NCBI RefSeq assembly: GCF_029761935.1
Contig: NZ_CP121699.1
Coordinates: 1,922,001-1,986,000 of the forward strand
From: Microbacterium testaceum
Lineage (GTDB): Bacteria > Actinomycetota > Actinomycetes > Actinomycetales > Microbacteriaceae
Direction: 5' to 3'
DNA length: 64,000 bases
Made by a program: the position numbers and the translations under genes. This document shows, one piece after another, positions 8,639 through 17,564 of the stretch (position 1 is its first letter; each line of letters opens with the position of its first letter). A model generated the notes under the pieces. That model worked only from the letters and a program-made list of their open reading frames with translations, made no database searches and was not told the origin of the DNA.

Positions 8639-9853
8639 GTGAGCGTCGCCGCCGAGACGGGCCAGGGCGTCCGCGCCTACGGCCAGGTGCTGCGCCTGCC
8701 CGGGGCCCGCAGCTTCGTCGCCGCGGGGATCCTCGCGCGCTTCCCCCGGGCGACCCTGTCGCTCGGCATCATCCTGCTCGTGTCGGCCGCGACCGGCAGC
8801 TTCGCCTCGGCCGGGCTCGTCGTCGCCCCCCTCGTCGTCGGCATGGCGGTGGCGGCCCCCCTGTGGTCGTCGCGCATGGACCGGCACGGCCAGGCCCGCG
8901 TCATCCTGATCTCGCTCGGATGCCTCGTGCTCGCGGCATCCGGACTGCTCGCCCTCGTGCTCACGGGTGCACCGTTCTGGACGTGGCTCGTGGCCGCGTT
9001 CGTCACGGGGGCGGCGACCCCCGACCTCACCTCGGCCGTCCGCGCGCGGTGGACGGTGCTGGCACCGCCGGCGCAGCGCACCCCCGCTCTGGCCCTCGAA
9101 ACGATCGCCGACCAGATGGTGTTCATCTCGGGGCCGCCCGCCATCACCGCGGTGGCCGCTGCCCTCGACCCCGCGGTGGCGGTCCTCGGCTCGCTCGGGC
9201 TCGGAGTGATCGGCGGCGTGTGGCTCGCATCGCAGCGCGCGACGCAGCCCGCTCCGACACCGCGCGGGCCGCGCCGAGGCCTCGTCCTGCCTCCCGCCGG
9301 GGTGATCCCCATCGCGGTGGCCTGCATCGCCTTCGGCGGAGTGTTCGGCGCCTTCGACGTGAGCCTCGTCGGCTGGGCCGAGCTGAGCGAGCGGCCGTGG
9401 CTCGCGGGCCCGGCGTTCAGCGCCTTGGCCGTGGCCATCGCGATCGGCTCGGTCATCACCGGAGCGCGGACGTGGAAGCTCTCCCCCGCCGCGCGGTACA
9501 TCCTCTTCGCCGCGCTCGCCTGCGCGGTCGCCCTCGCCCTGCCGTTCGCGCAGGGGTCCGCTCCCCTCCTGTTCGGGGTGATCCTCATCCTCGGGCTCGC
9601 GCTGTCACCGGTGATGGTGTCGGGCATCCTGGTGGCATCCGCCCGCGCCCCCGAGGGGCGCGTAACCGAGACCCTCGCCTACCCGACCGCGGCGATGTCA
9701 CTCGGCGTGCCGATCGGCGGAGTGATCGCCGGAGCCGCCTTGGACTCCACCGGCCCCGCGGCAGCTCTCGTCACCATCGCGGTCTCGCTGGCGTGCGCGG
9801 CGGCGATCGCCGCGGTCGGCGAAGCGCTGCTGCGGATCACGCGGCGTCGCTGA
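8639..9853 (+). CDS. MFS transporter
   Basis: A 404-residue, about 12-span membrane protein of the major facilitator type, with a loop 2-3 sequence SSRMDRHGQAR near residue 80. GTG 8639 is chosen because an upstream in-frame ATG (8534) lies inside a palindromic repeat and would add Cys/Arg-rich non-membrane sequence. Substrate unknown; it could export a product of the upstream operon or be an unrelated efflux pump. It ends 15 bp before the convergent hydrolase gene. Confidence 0.75.
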   Translation: MSVAAETGQGVRAYGQVLRLPGARSFVAAGILARFPRATLSLGIILLVSAATGSFASAGLVVAPLVVGMAVAAPLWSSRMDRHGQARVILISLGCLVLAASGLLALVLTGAPFWTWLVAAFVTGAATPDLTSAVRARWTVLAPPAQRTPALALETIADQMVFISGPPAITAVAAALDPAVAVLGSLGLGVIGGVWLASQRATQPAPTPRGPRRGLVLPPAGVIPIAVACIAFGGVFGAFDVSLVGWAELSERPWLAGPAFSALAVAIAIGSVITGARTWKLSPAARYILFAALACAVALALPFAQGSAPLLFGVILILGLALSPVMVSGILVASARAPEGRVTETLAYPTAAMSLGVPIGGVIAGAALDSTGPAAALVTIAVSLACAAAIAAVGEALLRITRRR

Positions 9854-9868
9854 CGTCTCGCGCGTCGG

Positions 9869-10663
9869 TCAACGGGAGAGCGCTGCACCCAGGTGGCGCA
9901 GCGCCGAGATGTGGCCGTCGTCGGCGTGCAGGTCGAGCGTCGCGTGCGGGAGGCCGGCCTCGAGCATCCGAGCGTGAGCGGGAGGGATGACGCGATCGCG
10001 CTCGCCCTGGACGAGCAGAACGGATGCCGACACCTCGCCGAGCGCGAAACCCCAGGGGCGGGTGAAGGCGAGGTCGTCGTCGATGAGCCCCTCGGGTCCG
10101 TCGACTCCGGCCGCGCCGGCATCGGCTCCGAGAGACGCCCACTCGCCCTCGAGCGTCGCGAAGTCGGCATCCGTGAACTGCTCGGGATCGAACTCGTCGG
10201 TCTCGGCGAAGCGGCGACGTGACACTTCTCCGTCGACGGCCGACCGCAGCCCGCCCGGCGCCTGCATTCCGGTGAACCAGGCGTCGTCGCCGGTGAACGG
10301 CGCGGGGCTCGCGAAGGTCACGACGCTGCGGACCAGCTCCGGCATCTCCGCCGCGCACGCGAGAGCGTGAGGCCCGCCGCCAGAGGCGCCGACCGAGACG
10401 ACGGATGCCGCGCCAAGGGCGTCGAGCACCGCAACGAGCCCCTCGGCGACGTCCGCGACGGTGCGGCCCGGCTGACGCGGCGACCCGGCGTAGGCGGGGC
10501 GGGCGACGGAGACCACGGCGAGACCGTGGGCATCGGCCGCACTCTGGACCGGAGCAAGGATCGCCCCGGTCTGCGGCGACCCGTGGTGCCACAACAGTAC
10601 GTCGCGCCCCGCGACCTCGTCGACGGAGGTGTGGACGTCGAGTTCCGCGATGCGTCTGCGCAT
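9869..10663 (-). CDS. Alpha/beta-fold hydrolase
   Basis: 264 residues with the complete triad of the fold: an oxyanion-region HHGSPQTG near residue 26, the nucleophile elbow GASGGG near 92, Asp in GERDRVIPP near 222 and His in DDGHIS near 248. It belongs to the general esterase/epoxide-hydrolase-like branch without a lid-specific signature, so the substrate is not predictable. It lies alone on the minus strand, convergent with the MFS gene. The weak GGGGAC upstream of ATG supports the start. Confidence 0.8.
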   Translation of the reverse strand: MRRRIAELDVHTSVDEVAGRDVLLWHHGSPQTGAILAPVQSAADAHGLAVVSVARPAYAGSPRQPGRTVADVAEGLVAVLDALGAASVVSVGASGGGPHALACAAEMPELVRSVVTFASPAPFTGDDAWFTGMQAPGGLRSAVDGEVSRRRFAETDEFDPEQFTDADFATLEGEWASLGADAGAAGVDGPEGLIDDDLAFTRPWGFALGEVSASVLLVQGERDRVIPPAHARMLEAGLPHATLDLHADDGHISALRHLGAALSR

Positions 10664-10732
10664 GTCCCCACGCTGTCACGGAGTCCCGTCGCGCGCGAGG
10701 GCGGGCCGGGATAGCGGGCGCTCTCGAGTCCG

Positions 10733-10790
10733 TGAGCGTCCAAGAAACCCGGATGATCGCGGCATCCCGTCCGGGTGTTTTGGACACTCA
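10733..10790. repeat. Palindromic element, GTGTCC class
   Basis: 10733-10753 and 10770-10790 are 21-bp imperfect inverted arms (18 of 21 positions pair) around the core GAGTGTCC/GGACACTC. It is related to 20008-20068 and 31790-31844 and immediately followed by the shorter element at 10813-10864, forming a tandem pair in the gap between two minus-strand genes. Confidence 0.7.
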
Positions 10791-10812
10791 ATTGGGATGG
10801 GGCCGCGCAGGT

Positions 10813-10864
10813 TGAGCGTCCGGAAGACGCCACCCCGGCGCGCGGGACGCGGAGTGGACGCTCA
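10813..10864. repeat. Palindromic element, GCGTCC variant
   Basis: TGAGCGTCC (10813-10821) pairs with GGACGCTCA (10856-10864), 9 bp perfect, with further GC-rich pairing inside. It follows the amidohydrolase stop (10882) on the minus strand, so it could also act in transcription termination. Confidence 0.6.
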
Positions 10865-10881
10865 GCAGGAAAGACGCGGGG

Positions 10882-12258
10882 TCAGAGGATGACGCCGAAC
10901 TCCTCGGCCAACGCCGGGAGCTCCTCGTGCAGCACGCGCGAGGCCTCGACCGCGAGCGGGTTGGTCGAGACGCCCCGGTCGTTGACGAGCATTCCACCGA
11001 CGTAGACCTGCTGCAGATTGCGCAGGCCGCACGCGAGCACGTAGCTGCGCACGGGGTTCCACAGCGGTCCGATGTCGGGCGTGCGCGGATCGACGACCAC
11101 GAAGTCGGCGAACTTGCCCACCTCGAGGCTGCCGACGCGGTCGTCGACGCCCATGATCTCGGCCCCGCCGAGGGTGTGGAGGCGCAGGACGCGCTCGGGC
11201 ATCATCGACAGCGGGTCGTGGGTGCGGGCGCGCTGCATGAACATGCCCATGCGCATGTTCTGCCACGGGTCGGCCACGTCGGTGCAGGCCTGGTCATCGA
11301 GGCCCATGCCGACCTTCATGCCCTGCTCGAGCATCTCGGGCACGTGGGCGATGCCCGACGCCAGACGCCCGTTCGACGCGGGCTGCCACGACATGGATGC
11401 GCCGCCGGCGGCGGCATCCGCGATGATCTCGGGCGTCGTCTGAATGAAGTGGCCGAACATCATGCCCGGGCGGAGCGCTCCGGCGTTCTTGTACAGCTGG
11501 AACTTGGTCTGCTGGTGCTCGATCGCCTCGTACGTCTCGAGGAAGTGCGCCTGGTTGGTGACGCCGAAGCGGTCCATGACCGCGACCTCGATCTCGGCGG
11601 CATCCGGACGCGTCGACCACTGCACCTGGCCCATGATCGAGGCCCCGAGGGCGATGTCGGGATCCATCGCGAGCACGTGATCGAGCGAGGCCTCGAAGCG
11701 CGCGAAGATCTCTTCGTCGGTGCCGACGGTGGCATCGAGGGCGATCGAGTCGACGAAGCGGAGCCCCGCGTCATGGCATCCATCGGCCTGGCGGGTGTGC
11801 CAGGCGTGATCGCGCAGGATGCCGCCGCCGTCGGCGCGTTTGCCGTCAACCATCGGCTCCCAGGGCAGGAGCGGGTCGGTGAAGTTGTACGCCGTCGTCA
11901 CGCCGTTCGCGAGGAAGTCGAGCGAGCCGTGCAGCGTCGCCCAGTAGATCTGGTCGGGCGAGGCGTTGTTGAGCACGCTGAACATCGATGTGCACCAGCC
12001 GTAGAGCGTCTGGTCGACGCCGAGTCCGCGCGAGCCGCTCGTGAAGAGGTGGCTGTGGGAGGAGACGAAGCCCGGGGCGACGAACTTGCCGTCGACGTCG
12101 AGGATCTCGTCGGCCGTCGTGCCCGGCGCGGGGTCGCCGACGCCGATCGCGGTGATGCGTCCGCCCTCGACCAGCATGTAGCCGCGCTCGATGTAGCCGG
12201 GGTCGTCGGTGCCCGCGGGGACCGTGATGAGACGTGCGTTCGTGACCAGGAGCGACAT
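10882..12258 (-). CDS. TRZ/ATZ-family amidohydrolase
   Basis: 458 residues of the TRZ/ATZ/8-oxoguanine-deaminase group: metal motif SSHSHLFTSG near residue 66, the middle ligands in GHFIQT near 266 and the late aspartate in GLDDQACTDVADPW near 340. Family members deaminate or dechlorinate triazines, guanine, 8-oxoguanine or S-adenosylhomocysteine. The triazine name reflects family history, not evidence for triazine use. Transcription appears leaderless from TACCGT 7 nt before the ATG, with the GAAAC-N10-TAnnnT signature and a TGTT-N9-AACA site overlapping the -10, shared with the allantoinase promoter, so a purine-related substrate is likely. Confidence 0.85.
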   Translation of the reverse strand: MSLLVTNARLITVPAGTDDPGYIERGYMLVEGGRITAIGVGDPAPGTTADEILDVDGKFVAPGFVSSHSHLFTSGSRGLGVDQTLYGWCTSMFSVLNNASPDQIYWATLHGSLDFLANGVTTAYNFTDPLLPWEPMVDGKRADGGGILRDHAWHTRQADGCHDAGLRFVDSIALDATVGTDEEIFARFEASLDHVLAMDPDIALGASIMGQVQWSTRPDAAEIEVAVMDRFGVTNQAHFLETYEAIEHQQTKFQLYKNAGALRPGMMFGHFIQTTPEIIADAAAGGASMSWQPASNGRLASGIAHVPEMLEQGMKVGMGLDDQACTDVADPWQNMRMGMFMQRARTHDPLSMMPERVLRLHTLGGAEIMGVDDRVGSLEVGKFADFVVVDPRTPDIGPLWNPVRSYVLACGLRNLQQVYVGGMLVNDRGVSTNPLAVEASRVLHEELPALAEEFGVIL

Positions 12259-12274
12259 GTTGATGACGGTAACA
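12258..12274. promoter_or_regulatory. TGTT-N9-AACA putative operator overlapping -10 and start codon
   Basis: TGTT GATGACGGT AACA, reading on the plus strand. It covers the -10 box and reaches the ATG of the minus-strand amidohydrolase gene. The 17-mer matches the site upstream of allantoinase at all positions but one. Its position predicts repression when bound. Confidence 0.5.
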
Positions 12275-12286
12275 ATGGCGTGTTTC
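12266..12286 (-). promoter_or_regulatory. Promoter with GAAAC-N10-TAnnnT signature (TRZ/ATZ amidohydrolase)
   Basis: On the minus strand GAAAC (12286-12282) is followed after 10 bp by TACCGT (12271-12266), then 7 nt to the ATG. The mRNA would be leaderless, since no Shine-Dalgarno sequence fits in this space. Confidence 0.55.
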
Positions 12287-12305
12287 CGCGGTGTTCCGGG
12301 CGTGG

Positions 12306-12404
12306 GGCGGGTTGTTTGCGGGGACCCTCGTCCCCTTTACGCCGGTGTATGTCCCACAAATGGCCGACGGAGCGCCCCTCAACCCGCCACAAGTGGGACG
12401 AGGG
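12306..12404. repeat. Nested inverted repeats in a 316-bp gap
   Basis: Three pairings interleave: GGCGGGTTG (12306-12314) with CAACCCGCC (12380-12388); CCCTCGTCCC (12325-12334) with GGGACGAGGG (12395-12404); and GTCCCAC (12351-12357) with GTGGGAC (12393-12399). A related sequence beginning CGTCGTCCCCC follows near 12431. The gap 12259-12574 holds no convincing ORF. Alternative pairings suggest several overlapping degenerate palindromes. Confidence 0.5.
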
Positions 12405-12574
12405 TGCTCGAACACAGCGCCAGAGCAGAGCGTCGTCCCCCTTATGCGCAGTGCGTGGGCCCGGGCTGACCGACCGCGCGCACCGGAGTGCCGGCGGAGC
12501 ACGACGGCGCACCGCCCACACGCTGAACGCCGCGTCCGCCCCGAGGGGCGGGCGCGGCGTCGTGGCAGGGCGGC

Positions 12575-13333
12575 TCAGGAGATGTGCGAGCCGCCGTTGA
12601 TGTCGTAGGTCGCGCCGGTGATGTAGGCGGACCGGTCGCTCATGAGGAACTCGAAGAGGTTCGCGATGTCCTCGGCCGTCGCCTGGCGCCCGAGGGGCAC
12701 GTCGGCGGCGAGCTTCGCCTCGAGCTCGTCGTTCGTCGCACCGGCGCGGATGTCGGTGGCGACGACGCCGGGGGTGACGGAGTTCACCGTGACGCCCGAC
12801 GGTCCGAGCTCGCGCGCGACGGCGCGGGTGAAGCCGAGGATCGCGGCCTTGGCGGCCGAGTAGGGGACGCCGCCGAAGACGCCGCCCCCGCGGATGGCCG
12901 ACACCGACGACATGTTCACGATGCGGCCGTACCCGCGCTCGACCATGCCCGCCGCGATCCGCTTGGTCACGATGTACGTGCCCGTGGCGTTGATCGACAT
13001 GACACGGTTCCACTCGGCGAGCGTCGTCTGCAGGAAGCGGGTGGGCGAGGTGATCCCGGCGATGTTGGCGAGGGATGCCACGGGCGGGAGGTCGTTCTCG
13101 ATGCGCGCGACCACGGCGTCGACCGCGGCCTCGTCGGTGACGTCGGCGCCGTAGCCGAACGCCTCGACGGCGAACTCCTCGCGGAGTTCCGCAGCGACGG
13201 CCTCGGCCGCGGCGGCATCCAGATCGATGACGGCGACGGGAGCGCCGGTCGCGGCGAGCGCGCGAGCGGTGGCGCGGCCGATACCGCGGGGCGAGCCGGC
13301 GCCGGTGACGACGGCGGTGGTGGGCTGGGACAT
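12575..13333 (-). CDS. SDR-family oxidoreductase, sugar-alcohol/ketose dehydrogenase type
   Basis: 252 residues, the classic SDR length. The dinucleotide motif TGAGSPRGIG is at residues 10-19, NIAG near 90, the catalytic Ser in NMSSVSA near 143, and the YSAAK motif near 160; C-terminal INGGSHIS is usual. It should oxidise a polyol or hydroxy group with NAD(P). A GAAGGAGA ribosome site precedes the ATG. It is co-transcribed with the TIM-barrel isomerase, opposite the DhaK-DhaL kinase, fitting a tetritol dehydrogenase role, which is inference. Confidence 0.85.
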   Translation of the reverse strand: MSQPTTAVVTGAGSPRGIGRATARALAATGAPVAVIDLDAAAAEAVAAELREEFAVEAFGYGADVTDEAAVDAVVARIENDLPPVASLANIAGITSPTRFLQTTLAEWNRVMSINATGTYIVTKRIAAGMVERGYGRIVNMSSVSAIRGGGVFGGVPYSAAKAAILGFTRAVARELGPSGVTVNSVTPGVVATDIRAGATNDELEAKLAADVPLGRQATAEDIANLFEFLMSDRSAYITGATYDINGGSHIS

Positions 13334-13365
13334 GGGGTGTTCTCCTTCGAAACGGGTGGCGTTGG

Positions 13366-14214
13366 TCACACGGGGACGATCGCTGCGGCGAGCAGGGCGC
13401 TGAGATACTCGGCGGCGGCGCGGGCGGCATCCGCCCGGTCGGCGTCGGCGGTGTCGCGGGTCTCGAGCTCGAGAGCGAGGTCGCCGGTGTAGCCGACCTC
13501 GGCGAGCGCCGCGGCGAGGTCGGCGAAGTCCACCCGCCCGCGGCCGATCGAGTGGTGGATGTACCCGGGCTCGGCATCCCTCAGGTGCACGTGACGGGTG
13601 CGCGCGGCGTGCGCGGAGAGGAAGTCGCGAGGATCTCCCCCACCGGCGACGATGTGGCTGGTGTCGAGCACGACGCCGATCTCGGCCGGCAGGCGCGACA
13701 GCAGCGCCCCCGCGCGGTCGAGGTCGTACGTGAGGCGGAAGAAGTGCGGAGCCTCGACCCACAGCTCGATGCCGCGGGCACGGGCGGCGGCGGAGATCTC
13801 GACGAGCCGCGCGGCGACGAGGTCGAGGTCGGCGTCGAGGTCGACGACGGGGGCGTGCTCCTGCGCGCCGTTGGGCAGCACGAGGGCGTCGGATCCGATC
13901 GCGACGCACAGGTCGAGCAGGCGGTCGACGTGCGCGGCACGGCTGACGGCCGAACCCTCGGAGTCGGGGCGGTTGAGATCGCCCACGTCGGCGTTCACCG
14001 AGCGGACGCGGAGTCCGGATGCCACGACGGTGGCGGCCACGGCGGTCACGGCCGCGTCGTCGAGGTCGTAGGGCACGTGGTCGCAGACGCCCGGAAGGGC
14101 ACCGAGGTCGATGCCCTCGAAGCCGCGGGCGCGGATCTCGGCGAGCGCCTCGGCGAGCGGCAGGTGGCGCAGCGTGATGGTCGAGCACGTGATGCGGGGG
14201 TCGGTGGCGGCCAC
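13366..14214 (-). CDS. Sugar phosphate isomerase/epimerase, xylose-isomerase-like TIM barrel
   Basis: 282 residues of the AP_endonuclease_2/xylose-isomerase-like fold: Glu in ELWVEAPHFF near residue 145, the VLDTSHIVAGG motif near 180, HVHLRDAEPG near 208 and the terminal metal ligand in LALELETRD near 248. GTG 14214 is chosen because GAGGAGGAGA lies directly upstream; an ATG at 14283 would lie over the -10/operator region. Kinship with L-erythrulose-phosphate isomerases is suggested by the neighbouring DhaK-like kinase and RpiB-like isomerase, but other keto-sugar substrates remain possible. Confidence 0.8.
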   Translation of the reverse strand: MAATDPRITCSTITLRHLPLAEALAEIRARGFEGIDLGALPGVCDHVPYDLDDAAVTAVAATVVASGLRVRSVNADVGDLNRPDSEGSAVSRAAHVDRLLDLCVAIGSDALVLPNGAQEHAPVVDLDADLDLVAARLVEISAAARARGIELWVEAPHFFRLTYDLDRAGALLSRLPAEIGVVLDTSHIVAGGGDPRDFLSAHAARTRHVHLRDAEPGYIHHSIGRGRVDFADLAAALAEVGYTGDLALELETRDTADADRADAARAAAEYLSALLAAAIVPV

Positions 14215-14249
14215 GGTTCTCCTCCTCGAGTGTGACGGCCCGTTCGGGC

Positions 14250-14277
14250 TTGACGGCGAGACTATCTGTTCTATTGT
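14250..14277 (+). promoter_or_regulatory. Predicted sigma-70-type promoter of the kinase/isomerase genes
   Basis: TTGACG at 14250-14255 and TATTGT at 14272-14277, spaced by 16 bp, lie in the divergent region before the DhaK-DhaL gene. The operator-like ATTGTTAACA overlaps the -10. Confidence 0.5.
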
Positions 14278-14289
14278 TAACATTCAAAC
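14273..14289. promoter_or_regulatory. ATTGTTAACA operator copy 1, tetrulose-like locus
   Basis: ATTGTTAACATTCAAAC. It agrees at 15 of 17 positions with 17560-17576 upstream of the MHS transporter. Overlap with the -10 predicts repression, most simply by the GntR regulator encoded between the two sites. Confidence 0.55.
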
Positions 14290-14328
14290 ACTGAACGTGT
14301 TCCACCCGCTCCTCACCGGAGGTCGACG

Positions 14329-16092
14329 ATGACCCGACTGTTCAATGACCCGGCCGATTTCCCCGCCGAGATGCTCGAGGGATTCGCCGCCGCCTACCCC
14401 GACATGGTCGCCCCCGTCCCCGGCGGGGTCGTGCGCAGCACCTCCTACGAGAGCGTCGCCGTGCTGGCCGGCGGCGGCTCCGGCCACTACCCCGCGTTCT
14501 GCGGCCTCGTCGGGACCGGCCTCGCGCACGGCGCCGTCGTGGGCAACATCTTCTCGTCGCCCTCGGCGTCGCAGGCGGTGTCGGTCGGCCGCGCCGCGGA
14601 CCGCGGCCAGGGCGTCATCTTCACCTTCGGCAACTACGCCGGCGACGTCCTGCACTTCGGCGAAGCCGCCACCCGCCTCGCGGACGAGGGCATTGACGCG
14701 CGCATCGTCCTCGTCACCGACGACGTCGCCAGCGCCCCGCGCGACCAGATCGAGAAACGCCGCGGCATCGCCGGCGATCTCATCGTCTTCAAGGTGCTCG
14801 GCGCGGCCGCCGACGAAGGACTCCCCCTCGACGAGGTCGTCGCCGCCGGGCGCCACGCGAACGATCGCACCCGGACCTTCGGCGTCGCCTTCGACGGCTG
14901 CACGCTGCCCGGCGCCGATGCGCCGCTCTTCCGCGTCCCCGAGGGGATGATGTCGCTGGGTCTCGGCATCCACGGTGAACCGGGCGTGAAGGACGTGCCC
15001 ATCGCCTCGGCCGACGACCTCGCCGCGATGCTCGTCGATCGGCTTCTCGACGAGCTCCCCGACGGCGTCGATCAGGCCCGCGGCCAGCGCGTCACCGCGC
15101 TGCTGAACGGTCTCGGCACGGTCAAGTACGAAGAGCTCTTCGTCGTGTGGCGCCGCGTCTCGCAGCTCCTGGATGCCGCGGGCGTCACCGTCGTGAGCCC
15201 CGACATCGGCGAACTGTGCACGAGCCTGGACATGGCGGGCATCTCGCTCACGCTCGTCTGGCTCGACGACGAACTCGAGCGCCGGTGGACCTCGCCCAGC
15301 CTCACGCCCGGCTACCGCAAGGGCAGCGCCCGGCCCACCGCGCAGCTGGACGCCGCCGCACGCGACGAGCTGCGCCGGCGCGCCGTCGTCTCGGGCGCGG
15401 AGATCGAGCCCGGGACCCCCGCGTCCCAGAACCTGGCCGCGGGGGTGCTGCGCGCGCTCGAGACGCTGCACTCCACGATGGTCACCCATGCCGCGGAGCT
15501 CGGCCGGATCGACGCGGTCGCCGGAGACGGCGATCACGGGATCGGCATGGAGCGCGGCACCCGCGCGGCGCTCGACGCCGCGCGAGCCGCCGCCGAGCGC
15601 GGAGCCGGGGCCGGAACCCTGCTCTCGCGCGCCGGCACCGCCTGGTCGGACGTCGCCGGCGGTACGTCGGGAGCCCTGTGGGGGGGAGCCCTGCGTGCCG
15701 TCGGCGCGTCTCTCGGCGACAGCGCGTCCGCCGATACCGCGCGCCTCGTCACCGCCCTCCTCGCCGGACGCGACGCCATCACCGGAACCGGCGGCGCGAC
15801 CCTCGGCGACAAGACCATGGTCGACGTGCTGCTGCCCTGGTCCGGCGTGCTGTCGAGCGGGACCGCGGATGCCACTGCCCTCCGATCCGCGCGGGACACC
15901 GCCATCGCGGCGGCCCGGGAGACGGCGGGCCTCACCCCGCGCCTCGGCCGCGCCCGGCCGCTCGCCGAACGCAGCGTCGGCACACCCGACGCCGGCGCCG
16001 TCTCCCTCGCCCTGGCGATCGCCGCCCTCACCGATCTCGCGCTCGGGGACTCCACCCCGGCGCTTCCGCTCATCCAGGAAGGACGCTCATGA
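14329..16092 (+). CDS. Dihydroxyacetone-kinase family protein, fused DhaK-DhaL
   Basis: 587 residues. The N-terminal DhaK domain (about 1-330) has GGSGHYPAF near residue 47 and the substrate-binding His in GIHGEPG (His215). The C-terminal DhaL domain (about 370-580) has the ATP/Mg motif GDGDHG near 401 and a GGTSGALWG loop near 445. Single-chain ATP-dependent kinases of this kind phosphorylate dihydroxyacetone or four-carbon ketoses such as erythrulose. An RpiB-like isomerase is coupled at ATGA, the arrangement known for tetrulose kinases with tetrulose-phosphate isomerase in mycobacteria, so a tetrulose is the favoured substrate. Confidence 0.85.
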   Translation: MTRLFNDPADFPAEMLEGFAAAYPDMVAPVPGGVVRSTSYESVAVLAGGGSGHYPAFCGLVGTGLAHGAVVGNIFSSPSASQAVSVGRAADRGQGVIFTFGNYAGDVLHFGEAATRLADEGIDARIVLVTDDVASAPRDQIEKRRGIAGDLIVFKVLGAAADEGLPLDEVVAAGRHANDRTRTFGVAFDGCTLPGADAPLFRVPEGMMSLGLGIHGEPGVKDVPIASADDLAAMLVDRLLDELPDGVDQARGQRVTALLNGLGTVKYEELFVVWRRVSQLLDAAGVTVVSPDIGELCTSLDMAGISLTLVWLDDELERRWTSPSLTPGYRKGSARPTAQLDAAARDELRRRAVVSGAEIEPGTPASQNLAAGVLRALETLHSTMVTHAAELGRIDAVAGDGDHGIGMERGTRAALDAARAAAERGAGAGTLLSRAGTAWSDVAGGTSGALWGGALRAVGASLGDSASADTARLVTALLAGRDAITGTGGATLGDKTMVDVLLPWSGVLSSGTADATALRSARDTAIAAARETAGLTPRLGRARPLAERSVGTPDAGAVSLALAIAALTDLALGDSTPALPLIQEGRS

Positions 16093-16565
16093 CCGCGCTC
16101 GAACCCCTCCGCCTCGTCATCGGCTGCGACGACGCCGGCTACGACTACAAAGAGGCCCTGAAGGCCGACCTCGCGGCATCCGCTCTCGTCGTCGACGTGG
16201 TCGACGTGGGAGTGGACGCCGACGGCCACACCGCGTATCCGCACATCGCGGTGGACGCGGCCCGCATGGTCGCCGACGGCCGCGCCGACCGCGCGCTGCT
16301 CATCTGCGGAACGGGCCTGGGGGTCGCGATCGCGGCGAACAAGGTGCCCGGTATCCGCGCCGTGACTGCACACGATTCCTTCTCGGTCGAGCGCGCGGTG
16401 CTCTCCAACGACGCGCAGGTGCTGTGCATGGGCCAGCGCGTGATCGGACTCGAACTCGCGCGCCGTCTCGTGCGGGAGTGGCTCACGTACCGCTTCGACC
16501 CGTCGTCGGCGTCGGCCGAGAAGGTCGCGGCGATCTGCGGGTACGAAGCACCCGGAGCCGCGTGA
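16089..16565 (+). CDS. RpiB/LacA/LacB-family sugar-phosphate isomerase
   Basis: 158 residues, the usual length. [14 protein letters not shown] near residue 10 and [16 protein letters not shown] near 70, with the active-site Cys, identify the RpiB fold, and HD in AVTAHDSFS near 95 is also conserved. It interconverts an aldose and ketose phosphate. Its ATG overlaps the kinase stop, so it very probably acts on the kinase product; D-erythrulose-4-phosphate isomerase is the best guess, with ribose-5-phosphate isomerase as alternative. Confidence 0.85.
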   Translation: MTALEPLRLVIGCDDAGYDYKEALKADLAASALVVDVVDVGVDADGHTAYPHIAVDAARMVADGRADRALLICGTGLGVAIAANKVPGIRAVTAHDSFSVERAVLSNDAQVLCMGQRVIGLELARRLVREWLTYRFDPSSASAEKVAAICGYEAPGAA

Positions 16566-16634
16566 GGAGCCGCGCCCGTCGGTCCTGGCTGCGGGCGACG
16601 GGCGCCTGGTGACGCCCCTCGCGGCAGCGGCGAC

Positions 16635-16640
16635 TAGGTT
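16635..16640 (+). promoter_or_regulatory. -10 box of the GntR gene, leaderless
   Basis: TAGGTT ends 7 nt before the ATG at 16648, leaving no room for a ribosome site. This supports ATG 16648 over an in-frame ATG-like start at 16609. Confidence 0.5.
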
Positions 16641-16647
16641 GGTCTCC

Positions 16648-17325
16648 ATGCCGACCTCCCCCTCGAGCGCTCTGCGCGGTCTCGGCAGTGTGAGTCGCAA
16701 CACGCTGCGAGAGCAGATCCTCACGCGCCTGCGCGACGCGGTGTCGTCGGGAGAGCTGGCCCCCGGCACGCACCTGGGCGAGATCGAGCTGGCCGACTCG
16801 CTCGGGGTGTCGCGCGGCACGCTGCGTGAGGCCCTGCGCCATCTGCAGCAGGAGGGCCTGCTCGCCGCCGACTCGCGCGGACGCCTGTCGGTGCGGGTGG
16901 TGTCGGCCGCCGACATCCGCGAGATCTTCGACGTGCGCTACGCGCTCGAGTCGCTCGCGTGCGAGGAGATCTGCGCGTTCGACGACCGCTCCGACGCGGC
17001 GTCCGTGCTGCGCGAACGCCTCGACACGCTGAACGCCGCCGAGGAGTTCGCCGCGCGCGTTCGCGCCGACCTCGCCTTCCACGAGACCCTGTGCGAGCTC
17101 AGCGGCAACGCCACGCTGCTGCAGTCGTGGCAGCGGGTCGCCGGGCTCGCCCGCGCGGCGCTGACCAGCGGCGGACTCGACGTGGCGGTGGCGAACATGT
17201 CGATCGACCGGCACATGCCCCTCGTCGACATCCTCGTCGAGGGCGACCCCGACGCCGCGCGACGATTCCTGCGCGGACACATGGATGCCGCTGTCGAGCG
17301 CCTGCTCGACCGCGTCGAGGCCTGA
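16648..17325 (+). CDS. GntR-family transcriptional regulator, FCD-type
   Basis: 225 residues. A winged helix-turn-helix (about 15-80, with LGEIELADSLGVSRGTLREAL) is followed by an all-helical FCD effector domain in which metal-ligand-type Asp and His residues are visible (ADLAFHETLCELSGN near 135, GHMDAAVER near 210). It sits between the kinase/isomerase operon and the symporter gene. The two ATTGTTAACA sites in the flanking promoters are its likely operators, with a tetrulose or its phosphate as likely inducer; both points are inference. Confidence 0.85.
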   Translation: MPTSPSSALRGLGSVSRNTLREQILTRLRDAVSSGELAPGTHLGEIELADSLGVSRGTLREALRHLQQEGLLAADSRGRLSVRVVSAADIREIFDVRYALESLACEEICAFDDRSDAASVLRERLDTLNAAEEFAARVRADLAFHETLCELSGNATLLQSWQRVAGLARAALTSGGLDVAVANMSIDRHMPLVDILVEGDPDAARRFLRGHMDAAVERLLDRVEA

Positions 17326-17341
17326 TCCTCTCACGCTGACC

Positions 17342-17361
17342 CGACGATCGCGCGATCGTCG
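17342..17361. terminator. 20-bp perfect palindrome after gntR
   Basis: CGACGATCGCGCGATCGTCG is fully self-complementary and begins 17 bp after the GntR stop. It can form a loopless cruciform or a short RNA hairpin. No T-tract follows, so terminator function is uncertain; a protein-binding site is the alternative. Confidence 0.4.
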
Positions 17362-17535
17362 AAGCGATCACCCCTGCCCCTCGTCGGCCCGCCGTCCTGC
17401 GGAGTGCGGTGCGCGGCATCCGGCGGGGCGGGGGCCCTCGGGCGTCTCTGCGGCACGCCGTCCAGCGGAGCGCACGATAACCCGCCCGCGGCGACCGCGG
17501 CCAGTGGCATCCGGAAAAAAATGTCCGCTGAGGTG

Positions 17536-17564
17536 TTGCGCTCAGGGTCCTACTGTTGCATTGT
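17536..17564 (+). promoter_or_regulatory. Predicted promoter of the MHS transporter gene
   Basis: TTGCGC (17536-17541) and CATTGT (17559-17564) are separated by 17 bp. The -10 overlaps the ATTGTTAACAAT palindrome. The rest of the 321-bp gap 17326-17646 shows no coding sequence. Confidence 0.45.

Noticed and set aside
10927..12600. Plus-strand 557-codon frame opposite the TRZ/ATZ amidohydrolase
   Set aside because: Antisense shadow rich in Arg, Glu and His with no domain, while the minus-strand protein has full active-site motifs.
12575..14305. SDR fused to a 323-residue N-terminal extension on the minus strand
   Set aside because: The extension is a frame-shifted reading of the isomerase gene; the SDR has its own ATG with a good ribosome site at 13333.
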